Below are positions 17,335 to 24,926 of a stretch of DNA of 64,000 nt, one piece after another. The translations under genes and the position numbers were made by a program. The stretch lies in assembly GCA_022072055.1 (NCBI GenBank), contig JAJVIK010000004.1, forward strand, positions 62,001 to 126,000. The letters are read 5' to 3'. The notes under the pieces were generated by a model. It saw nothing but the letters and a program-made list of their open reading frames with translations. It was not told where the DNA came from and did not search any database. Each line of letters starts with the position of its first letter. Position 1 is the stretch's first letter. The stretch is from a bacterium. Its GTDB lineage: Bacteria > Hinthialibacterota > Hinthialibacteria > OLB16.

Positions 17335-17682
17335 TCAGGTTTGGACAGGGAGCAGGCCATCGAGCGCATCGTGGACACTCGGATAGACCGGAATCAGGTC
17401 CTCGAGGCGAAACACCCGCATGATCTCCGCGATTCCCTCCGGCGCTCCGACCACGGCAAGAGGAACGGCCAGCTTACGCGAGTCCTCGATGACCTCAAAA
17501 AGGACTTGATATCCGGAGGACTTCAGGTAACGAAGCCCGGAAAGATCAAGCAGGAGAGCGTTGGGGGCCGACCGAACCGCCTCGCGCAGGACCCTCAGCG
17601 CCTCCTCGGAGGCGTGCATGTCCAGCGCGCCGCTCATTTCGATGATCCGCGCGCCGCGCTCGGTCTTGATTTCAAACTCCAT
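17335..17682 (-). CDS. STAS-domain anti-sigma-factor antagonist-like protein
   Basis: A 115-residue single STAS domain of the SpoIIAA/RsbV type. IEMSGALDMHASEEALRVL starts it, and LDLSGLRYLKSSGYQVLFEV is the core, with S55/S56 in the place of the phosphorylated serine. Such proteins bind anti-sigma kinases in partner-switching cascades when unphosphorylated. No anti-sigma kinase or sigma factor is adjacent. Instead it sits between nagA (9 bases upstream) and a GDP-fucose-synthase-like gene, an unusual place for a partner-switch protein. Confidence 0.85.
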   Translation of the reverse strand: MEFEIKTERGARIIEMSGALDMHASEEALRVLREAVRSAPNALLLDLSGLRYLKSSGYQVLFEVIEDSRKLAVPLAVVGAPEGIAEIMRVFRLEDLIPVYPSVHDALDGLLPVQT

Positions 17683-17691
17683 CCGGGAGCC

Positions 17692-18627
17692 TCATCCTCG
17701 AAGTGGCGTTTCCCCAAGCAGCTTGAGCGGGTTCTCGTATCCCATACGGTAGAGGTCCCGCTCCGTGACCCCCTCGATTGTCGCCAAGTGGGACATGCAT
17801 TCCGCTTGGGTTCGCGAGGACCCGGCGAGATAGGGCTCATCCCGCATGTGCAGGAAACCGTTCGCCTCAAGCACCACCGGAGCGATTCCGAGAGAATACT
17901 CTCCGGGCGGCAAACCCGCCAAGTGGGTCTGGTCGCTCACCACGACAAGCCGCTCGGAGCCTTTGGCCGCCAGGCAGGCCCGGATAAACCCCTCCGGCAG
18001 ATGGAACCCATCGGTGATCAGAGACGAGGTGATCTCGGGCAACGCCATTTGCCCGATAACCAGGTTGTCGTGACGCGGAATCTGGGAGGGGATGCCGTTA
18101 CCGAGGTGGGTCCCCATACGCAGACCCGCCTTGACCGCATCCCGGAGTTCCCTGTAGCCCGCAAGGGAGTGCCCGGCTGAGCAAACCACCTCGGAGCCAA
18201 TGGCGGCAACCAATTCGAGCGCGCCGGGCAGCTCCGGGGCCAGGGTAAGCAGGCGGATGTGACCACCCGCGACTCTCTGAAACTCTTGGAAAAGCGCGAG
18301 AGAGGGAGGGACCATGCACTCCGCCGGGTGCGCGCCCTTGGCCCCCGGTGCGGCGGAGAGGAATGGCCCTTCGAGGTGGATGCCGAGCAGGTGTTTCGAT
18401 AGTCTCGGGTCTTCACAGGCTTCTCCGAGAACCGAGAGGCAGTGACTCATCACCTCGCGGGGAGTGGTGATGACCGTGGCGAGAAACCCGTGGGTTCCTT
18501 GCTCGACCAGGCCGAGAGTGGCCTCGGCCACTCCTTCGAGGGTGAGCTCCGCGGAGGAGAACGAAACCCCGGCGTGCCCGTTAACCTGAAGGTCGATCCA
18601 CCCGGGGATACCGATAGACTCATGCAT
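17692..18627 (-). CDS. nagA: N-acetylglucosamine-6-phosphate deacetylase-like amidohydrolase
   Basis: A 311-residue amidohydrolase-superfamily protein. GIHLEGPFLSAAPGAKGAH (H84, E86) is the NagA signature, with CSAGHSLAGYRELRD, GTHLGNGIPS and SLITDGFHLP giving further ligand histidines and SDQTHLAGLPPGEY the catalytic aspartate. NagA deacetylates GlcNAc-6-phosphate in amino-sugar breakdown and wall recycling. It is shorter than the usual 380 or so residues: the N-terminal beta-sandwich part is missing, and it begins directly with GIPGWIDLQVNGHAG. The function could therefore be on a related N-acyl sugar. It is the first gene of the operon with STAS, the epimerase and the glycosyltransferase. 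Confidence 0.82.
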   Translation of the reverse strand: MHESIGIPGWIDLQVNGHAGVSFSSAELTLEGVAEATLGLVEQGTHGFLATVITTPREVMSHCLSVLGEACEDPRLSKHLLGIHLEGPFLSAAPGAKGAHPAECMVPPSLALFQEFQRVAGGHIRLLTLAPELPGALELVAAIGSEVVCSAGHSLAGYRELRDAVKAGLRMGTHLGNGIPSQIPRHDNLVIGQMALPEITSSLITDGFHLPEGFIRACLAAKGSERLVVVSDQTHLAGLPPGEYSLGIAPVVLEANGFLHMRDEPYLAGSSRTQAECMSHLATIEGVTERDLYRMGYENPLKLLGETPLRG

Positions 18628-18663
18628 GGGGACTCTCCTCTTCGTCCCACCGAAAACGGAGCT

Positions 18664-18807
18664 TCATGAAATCTCCCTGATGAGTCTTTCGTATTCGTGA
18701 CGAGGGTTTGTCCGCCAAAGACGGTAAGCGGTCCGTGCCCTAGTTTTGATATCCGGGAGTAGCGCGGCGTAGCTGGTCCGGAAATCAGGAGTTGTCGAGG
18801 ACCTCAT
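18664..18807 (-). pseudogene. Truncated RelE/ParE-type toxin remnant
   Basis: A 47-codon frame, ATG at 18807 to TGA at 18664-18666, overlapping the antitoxin 3' end by 23 bases. The translation begins MRSSTTPDFRTSYAALLPDI and continues KTRARTAYRLWRTNPRHEYE. This matches the first half of RelE/ParE-fold toxins (start helix, then AR-x-AYRLW-x-NP-x-H). The C-terminal strands with the catalytic or contact residues are missing, and the reading frame ends after a short unrelated tail. It is probably inactive. Confidence 0.6.
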
Positions 18808-19021
18808 CTAGAGGCTTGGTCCTTCTCTCGGCAATATCTTCGCGCGCACGCATGAGGACTGGGTCGAAACGTTCGCCGGGGAGTGAGTCGCGGGCAATTT
18901 CGCTGTCCCAGGCATCGAGCCGCCGGTTCTCGTACTCGGCGAGCCACACAAAGAACTCGTTCCGTTCCCCCTCTTGGAGGGCTTTCACTTGTTCCGCGAT
19001 TCCCTCCACGTTGGCGGTCAT
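18785..19021 (-). CDS. Antitoxin-like small protein paired with a broken toxin
   Basis: A 78-residue acidic helical protein, MTANVEGIAEQVKALQEGER to KPLDEVLDNS. The ending PLDEVL is common in addiction-module antitoxins that precede RelE/ParE-like toxins. The start at 19021 has GGGGAT upstream; the frame is open to 19069. The toxin frame starts inside its 3' end, as in intact modules, but is truncated (18664-18807). It may survive as a free antitoxin. Confidence 0.6.
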   Translation of the reverse strand: MTANVEGIAEQVKALQEGERNEFFVWLAEYENRRLDAWDSEIARDSLPGERFDPVLMRAREDIAERRTKPLDEVLDNS

Positions 19022-19152
19022 GGCATCCCCATTATGCACTCGAACCCTTGTAAGGCAATGCCGGTTCAATAACCCCCTACGGGAATCCTACGGAGGAAAA
19101 GGGTGGAAGACAATGAAGAATGGGTTATCCTTTTTCCAGAGGATCTCGACCA

Positions 19153-19383
19153 ATGACCTATCGCGGCCATGTGAAAAATGGAGTTGTATTGTTGGATGAA
19201 CCGGCGGCTTTGCCGGAGGGGGTTTCGGTGGAGGTGGCAATCGCGCCTGAACCGGAGACTGAAGGCCCACCCCTTCCAACCCTATACGAATCCCTCAAGG
19301 ATGTGATTGGGAAAGCGGAGGGACTGCCGGCAGATTTCGCAAAGAACCATGACCATTACCTTTACGGAATCCCGAAGAAGTGA
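19153..19383 (+). CDS. Antitoxin of a second PIN-toxin pair (AF2212-like)
   Basis: A 76-residue protein starting MTYRGHVKNGVVLLDEPAAL, PEGVSVEVAIAP. This beta-strand-rich start (Y-x-G-x-V-x-N-G-V-V-x-L-D) is the hallmark of DUF104/AF2212-type antitoxins common in cyanobacteria and Planctomycetes. The C-terminal segment (LPADFAKNHDHYLYGIPKK) probably binds the toxin. The ATG at 19153 has AGAGGAT upstream. The stop overlaps the toxin GTG in GTGA. Confidence 0.75.
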   Translation: MTYRGHVKNGVVLLDEPAALPEGVSVEVAIAPEPETEGPPLPTLYESLKDVIGKAEGLPADFAKNHDHYLYGIPKK

Positions 19384-19784
19384 TCAGGTTTTTCGCGGAC
19401 ACCTTCTATTTCATCGCGCTCCTGAGCAAAGATGACACGGCGCATGAGGTGGCGCTCCTGTATGCTCAATCAGCCGAGGTGGAGATCGTCACCACGTCAT
19501 GGGTTCTTGCGGAAGTCGGCAACGCGTTTGCGGAACCTCCCCGACGCGCTCTCTTCGTTAAGCTCCTGCAACAGCTGAAGTCCGCGCCGCGCGCCACTGT
19601 GATCCCGGCATCACAAGACCTTTTCGACCAAGGCGCCGACCTCTATTCCCGCCGTCACGATAAGGAATGGTCGCTGACTGATTGCATCTCGTTCGTGGTC
19701 ATGGAGCGGAATGGGTCGGAGGAAGCATTGACCGGAGACCGACATTTCACGCAAGCGGGGTTTAAGGCGTTGCTGCTGGCGTGA
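19380..19784 (+). CDS. PIN-domain ribonuclease toxin
   Basis: A 134-residue PIN protein with a GTG start coupled to the antitoxin stop. Acidic residues are placed as expected: FFADTFYFIALL (D7), TSWVLAEVGNAF (E), WSLTDCISFVVM (D) and TGDRHFTQAGF (D). It is a probable VapC-like RNase. It belongs to a different PIN subgroup from the protein at 11.8 kb, since sequence similarity is limited to these motifs. It is bordered downstream by a transposase fragment. Confidence 0.82.
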   Translation: MIRFFADTFYFIALLSKDDTAHEVALLYAQSAEVEIVTTSWVLAEVGNAFAEPPRRALFVKLLQQLKSAPRATVIPASQDLFDQGADLYSRRHDKEWSLTDCISFVVMERNGSEEALTGDRHFTQAGFKALLLA

Positions 19785-19879
19785 CCCGTCGGGACGAGTC
19801 ACCCGGCGTGGCGCGTGAATCCGTTCGCGCATGTGCATACGGGGAATCCTTTCACGTTTCACCACAAGACGGTGGGCGA

Positions 19880-20120
19880 GGGGATGGAAGTCCCCGGCAG
19901 AACGGCTATGCGGAGTCGTTCCACGGGAAGTTTCGGGATGAGTGTTTGAACATGGAGGTGTTTCGGAACCTGGCGGAGGCCAAGGTGGTGATCCAAGCCT
20001 GGCGGCAGCGCTACAACCAGGAGCGGCCGCTTTCGAGTCTCGGGTACCTGACCCCGCTGGAATATCGCGCCCAATGGGAGCGGGAGCAAAACGGGAAAGC
20101 GGTCGAGGCCCCTTCGAGTT
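19880..20120 (+). pseudogene. IS3-family transposase OrfB fragment (C-terminal integrase end)
   Basis: The frame encodes GSPRQNGYAESFHGKFRDEC, then a W-RQRYNQERPLSSLGYLTP-LEY segment. This is the last part of the rve/DDE integrase of IS3-type elements, including the final E region (NGYAESF...E) and the N-x-R-P-H/L-S-x-L-G-Y signature. The N-terminal two thirds and OrfA are absent, and the open frame before it (from 19781) is not transposase. It is a scar of an old insertion. The divergent reading after 20092 is not recognisable as protein. Confidence 0.75.
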
Positions 20121-20550
20121 TATCGCTTTGGGCGCCTCAAAGGTGTCAGGGGAAAAACTTAAACGGCCTGTCCCCCGAAAGTGGAAGACAGGCCGACACC
20201 TCGTCGGTGACCGACTGGGCGCTCAGGTCGCTCTCCGGCGTTGCCCTATCCTCCCAGCCGACAAGGGAGAGTGTCCCATGAAGCCGGATCGGGACGAATA
20301 TCCGTCTCATCGACTCAGTTCAAGGACCGGGAGACTAACATTTCAACTGGCCCTCACGTTGGGGGCAGGTCAACGGAGGTGAGGATTCTTCCCATGACTG
20401 TCATTTCACCTAGAACGATATTCTTGATGACAAGGATCCTCAAGGCAAACCGGGTTCGCGCGAGGGCCGATCAGGCAGGTTGAGTCCCCAATTCATTTGA
20501 GCGAAAATCCTCCCATTCTTGCTTCCCATCCAATTGCCAGGAGAACCGCC
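20121..20550. other. Non-coding stretch behind the IS scar
   Basis: About 430 bases between the transposase fragment and the KdgK-like gene. Apart from the inverted repeat at 20164-20195 I see no gene with coding character; short open frames here lack family similarity. It is probably degenerate IS sequence plus the promoter region of the kinase gene. No clear -35/-10 pair was identified. Confidence 0.4.
20164..20195. repeat. Inverted repeat near the transposase scar
   Basis: CGGCCTGTC (20164-20172) and its perfect complement GACAGGCCG (20187-20195) with a 14-base loop. It could be an insertion-sequence end, a terminator stem or a regulatory hairpin. It lies just behind the IS3 fragment and has no T run. 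Confidence 0.45.
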
Positions 20551-21636
20551 GTGCCGCTGAAGATCCGTTCAATCCAGGAAACCGAACTTGACTTGCTGTC
20601 GGTGGGCGAGTGCATGATTCGGCTCTCGCCCCAGGGGCATGGCCGCCTTGAATACGCCAACCTCCTCGAAGTCTGGGTCGGAGGGGGCGAATACAATGTC
20701 GCTTACGCCCTGGCCCGTCTGGGACTCCGAACCGGGTGGGCCTCGCGGATGGTGGATAACCCGCTTGGCAGGCTGGTCATCAACCACGCCCGCGCGGTGG
20801 GCATGGACACCCGCGAGGTGGTGATGGTCCCCTATGATGGGGTCGGCAAGAAGGACCGCGTGGGGCTGAACTTCACCGAGGTCGGGACCTCGGTTCGAGC
20901 CAGCGTGACCCTGTATGACCGCGGACACAGCGCGGCCATGCACCTCAAGCCCGGCGAGATCGACTGGACGCGGATCTTCGAAAAGCGTGGAGTCCGCTGG
21001 CTCCACACCGGCGGAATCTTCACCGCGCTTTCCGATGACACCGCCGCGACCTGCAAGGAAATGCTCCAGGCCGCGCATGCGGCCGGGACCATTGTTTCTT
21101 ACGATCTCAACTTTCGCAGCAAACTCTGGTCCAGCAAGCGCGCCCAGGAGGTCACCAAGGAGCTGGTCCCCTATGTGGACTGCCTGATCGGCAACGAGGA
21201 GGATTTCCAGAAGGTCCTCGGTTTCGAGGTCGAGGGGACGGATGAAAACCTCCGCGAACTCCCGGTGGAGAACTACAAGAAGATGGTCCGCCGGGTCGTG
21301 GAGAGCTACCCGAATGTCCAGGTGGTGGGAACCACCCTGCGCGAGGTGAGGAGCGGCTTGGTCAACAATTGGGCGGCGATCCTCTACGCGGATGGTTCGT
21401 TCCACGAGTCGCGACGTTATGAGAACCTGGAAATCGAGGACCGTGTCGGGGGCGGCGATGGCTTTTCCAGCGGGTTTGCCTATGGGTTCCTCACCGGCAT
21501 GAGCTCCGAGGAGTGTGTGAATCTGGGCGCGGCGCATGGGGCGCTGCTCCAGACCACGCGCGGGGACACCAGCATGATCACGCTGGAGGAACTGATGCAT
21601 GTTTATGGAGGCGGCTCGGCGCGGATTAAGCGGTAA
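20551..21636 (+). CDS. PfkB-family sugar kinase, 2-dehydro-3-deoxygluconate-kinase-like
   Basis: A 361-residue ribokinase-fold kinase. LLSVGECMIRLSPQGHGRLE and VWVGGGEYNVAYALARLGLRTG form the substrate-binding start (GGxxxN), and EDRVGGGDGFSSGFAYGFLTG is the PfkB signature 2 with the catalytic aspartate and anion hole. The motif ECMIRLSP and the insertion of about 40 residues resemble KdgK homologues, which make 2-keto-3-deoxy-6-phosphogluconate, but other sugar acids are possible. The GTG at 20551 was preferred over the TTG at 20497 because CAGGAG lies 7 bases before it. It is isolated: no KDPG aldolase is next to it. Confidence 0.85.
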   Translation: MPLKIRSIQETELDLLSVGECMIRLSPQGHGRLEYANLLEVWVGGGEYNVAYALARLGLRTGWASRMVDNPLGRLVINHARAVGMDTREVVMVPYDGVGKKDRVGLNFTEVGTSVRASVTLYDRGHSAAMHLKPGEIDWTRIFEKRGVRWLHTGGIFTALSDDTAATCKEMLQAAHAAGTIVSYDLNFRSKLWSSKRAQEVTKELVPYVDCLIGNEEDFQKVLGFEVEGTDENLRELPVENYKKMVRRVVESYPNVQVVGTTLREVRSGLVNNWAAILYADGSFHESRRYENLEIEDRVGGGDGFSSGFAYGFLTGMSSEECVNLGAAHGALLQTTRGDTSMITLEELMHVYGGGSARIKR

Positions 21637-21641
21637 GGTTC

Positions 21642-21666
21642 CGCCCATGAGTGCAACTCACGGGCG
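21642..21666. terminator. Hairpin between convergent genes
   Basis: An 11-bp stem with one mismatch (CGCCCATGAGT at 21642-21652 against ACTCACGGGCG at 21656-21666) and a 3-base loop. It lies in the 42-bp gap between the kinase stop and the AddA-like stop. It has no clear T run but is well placed for two-way termination. Confidence 0.55.
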
Positions 21667-21678
21667 AGGATGGGGCGG

Positions 21679-24600
21679 CTATTCCATCTTCAAGTGCTCC
21701 CCGAGGTGGGTGAGATACAGCCCCATCTCCACCACGCGTTCGCCCGTCGCCTGCTCCCAGGCGCGACTGTAGTTCATGAGTTGTGGGCGATACTTCTGTT
21801 TCAGCCACTCTCGGTCCGCCACGGAATTGCTCTTGTAATCCACGATCACCCAACCCTCCCCTTCGCGGAACACCAGATCGATCACTCCCCGCAGAATCCC
21901 CGCGACGCCTCCATCCTCAAGCGAGTCCATCCGGAGAGTAAAGGGGATTTCGGCGTAACGTTCGGGGCTGCGGAGGGCGCGTAACCAGAGGTCGGATTTG
22001 AGGACAGCTTGAACGATTTCCATGGCGGGATCAAGGAGATCTCGGCTGAGATCCAACTCCTCGATCAGTTCGAGCGCTTCGGCGCGAAGGTCCGTCTTCG
22101 GATCGCGCATCGCGCGCTCGAAGAGATGATGCAGCAGTTCTCCCCACTCCACGCCATGCTCGCCCTCAGTCTCCGCTTGAGGTCTCGGGAGCGCCGCAAC
22201 CTGCTTTGCCGCCCGGACCCTGTAACTCGGCTCAAGAACCTTCCTCCAGCGCTCCGCGATATCCGCCTGGGCCGCCTTGACCTCTCCCGGATGAATGGCC
22301 CCCCATCCATCGGACCTCGCGGGGACAAGGATGCCTCGGGTAGCGGCGGAGCATCCCCAAGAACCTCGGAGAAAAAGTTCCACGGATTCTCCTCAGGCCG
22401 TTTGGCGCGGCGGGTGATCACAAGGCAGCCCCCCGCGCGGGTCGCGGCGACATAGAGAAGACGTATCTCTTCCGCCTTCAGGAAACTCTTTTCCAGATTC
22501 TCAATGCGCTCCCAGTCCTCCGGGTGGGCAAGAATCGACCCCTTTCCGCCGAATCGGTTCGGGGGTGAAAAGACCGCGAGATAGCCCCTGGTCCGATCTC
22601 CCGCGCGGTCCACATGGATTTCCACGGGGTGATCCTTCCCACCCCCGGTCGGGTCGGCGAGGAACACAACCGGAGCCTCCAGCCCCTTGACCTTGTGGAG
22701 GTTCATCACTCGGACCACGCGCGCCCGACTCGGGGAGGCCGGAAGCGAATCCTGAAGGTCCACTCGATCCACCAAGCGTCCAAGTTTCTCCAACAGGTCT
22801 CCGGTGGATAGGATCGCCCCCTGGGCGCTCCGGATCAGCTCGACCGCTTTGAGGAGACCCCCCGCGCGTTCATTTCCGCCAGGGTGGGCCGCCGCGCGCG
22901 CGCTAAGCCCCAGGTCTTCCAGAATGCGTTCCAGGCAAGGCGCGGGGGGGAGCTCGCGAAGCCATCTTGCGTATTGATTCAGGCGCCCGAAGGCCTCCGC
23001 AATCTCTCGGCGTAATTCGCCATCCAACCCTTGAGGAACGCCCGAGCGAAAATCGAAAATCCCCCCCATGCGGTGGAACAAATAGAGATCGGAGTCGCTG
23101 ATCCCGAATAGTTCGCTCCGGAGCGCGCCCACCAAGGCCACCGGATCATCCGGACGCCACGCGGAGGCCAAGACAATATACAGGAGCCGAAGCTCCTCAA
23201 CATCGTTCAAAGCGCTGCCCCCGGTGACTTCGTGCGGGACTCCGTGACGTCGCAGCGCCTCGGCGTACGCCGAAAGATGCTTGCGCCCCCGGGTGACAAT
23301 CAGGAAGTCCCCGGCTTGCGCCTCGGAAGGCGCCCCGGATTCCACTTCCCTCCGCGAGCGCGGAACCTTCCACCCGTTGTCCAGGGCGGATCGGATGAAA
23401 GCGGCGATGCGCTCCGCCTCCGCCTTCACCAAGTTCTCGCCGGTTGTCTGGTCCGCCGGCAAATCAAGAACCAGAACGCCGGAAAGGTCCCCAGCCAAGG
23501 CCTCCGTTCGCCCCGGCGCAAGGGGAACATAGACCGGCGACTGGGGAGTGGCTTGAAGGGGAAAGTGCGGCGCGAAGAGGTTATTCACCCACTCAATGAT
23601 CCCACGCTCGGTGCGGAAGTTCGCGGAGAGCGTCGCCACCGCGCCGCCCGTGGTTTCTATAATCCGCTTGACATCGTTATAGGTGACGATGTCCGCGCGC
23701 CGGAAACGATAGATCGACTGCTTCGGGTCCCCGACCACGAAGAGGGAGCCGGGACGCGGAATGCATCGACGCCAATCGGTCACGCCCATGTCCTCCGAGG
23801 CCAACAGCAACATCACCTCCGCCTGAATCGGATCAGTGTCCTGAAACTCATCCACCAAGAGATGTGTGTAACGGCGCTGGAAAAACCGTCGGACATTCGG
23901 GCGCTCACGGAGTAGCCGGGCCGCGCGCAACAGCAGGTCCTGGAAGTTGAGTCGCGAGGAGGCCTGACGCAGCCTGTCGTAATGGACTTGAGCCGCTTGG
24001 AAGGCGCGAATCACCGCGGCGTGGCGCTTTCCGCGGAAATACCGGACAAACGGCGCGGCGTGCTTCGCGTGAAACTCAGTCCAGCGGTCCTGCTCCGCGA
24101 GGGCCTGCTCCTTCTTGCCCGGCCAAACCTTCTGAGTGACCTTGAAGGAACTTGAGATCGGCTTGAACTGTTCAAGTATCCGGAAGAGCTGCGCCTCGTC
24201 CGAAAGGTCCGACTGCCGCGCCATCCTCACCAGGAGACGGAATTGGAGAATGAGCTTGTCCGTGCCCGGGTCCGAGGGAAGGATCGACAGCAGTTCGCGC
24301 ATGTGCGCGACATACTCCTCCAGCGCCTGGACCACCTCAGTGACGGAAAAGCTGGGATTCGATGTGACCGGCCATTCGGCCACATCGGGATATTCGGCGA
24401 ACTGAGCAAAGGGCTCCTCCAAGGCGCTCGGAGCCAGCCCGAGCATGAGCAGCTCGCCGAGGACTTGATTATCCGAAGCGCCCCATTCCGCGAGCGCCTC
24501 GCGCCAAGCGCGCGCGCGGAATTCCTGATCGGTGTCGTCATCCAGCTCCTCGAAGACAAAGTCCACCTCGGCCTCCACCGGACGCTCTCGGAGCAGGCGC

Positions 24601-24926
24601 GCGCAAAAGGAGTGGATGGTCCCGATGAAGCACTGGTCAAGATGCATGAGCGCCTCTCCGAACCGCTCCCGGCTCGCGGAATCCGCTGCTTGCTCCGCGG
24701 CCTTGCGCAATTCGGACTGAAAGCGCATTCGCAGCTCGGCGGCGGCCTTGCGAGTGAACGTGACCGCCGCGAGGTTGTCGATCCCGCATTTCCCCTTCGC
24801 GATCAGAGCGAGCATGCGCCCGACCATACAGGTGGTTTTTCCGGTTCCGGCGGCGGCCTCGACCAAGAGCGTGGTGTCCAGGTCGCCAAGAATCCGCTCG
24901 CGTTGGGTCTGGTCAGGCGGAATCAT
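21679..24926 (-). CDS. addA: AddA/RecB-like UvrD helicase-nuclease, frameshifted in a G6 run
   Basis: A superfamily 1 helicase of about 1080 residues in two frames. The N-terminus has Walker A (VEAAAGTGKTT, 27-31), then LLVDEFQDTDPIQAEVML (Walker B) and VGDPKQSIYRFRRADI (motif III/IV). A later part in the same frame has VRVMNLHKVKGLEAPVVFLAD and LLYVAATRAGGCLVITRR (motifs V and VI). The frame then degenerates after FFSEVLGDAPPLPEA. The C-terminal RecB-like nuclease (GELLHHLFERAM, GVIDLVFREGEGWVIVDYKS) continues in the -1 frame down to 21679. Adding one G to the G6 run (C6 on the + strand, 22299-22304) restores one frame. The start ATG at 24926 overlaps the AddB-like stop by 14 bases. It may be a sequencing or assembly error, or a real inactivation of the nuclease end. 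Confidence 0.85.

Noticed and set aside
22299-22304. Programmed -1 frameshift in the AddA-like gene
   Set aside because: The run does not form a proper X-XXY-YYZ slippery site (TGG GGG GCC register) and no downstream structure was evident; an indel is simpler.
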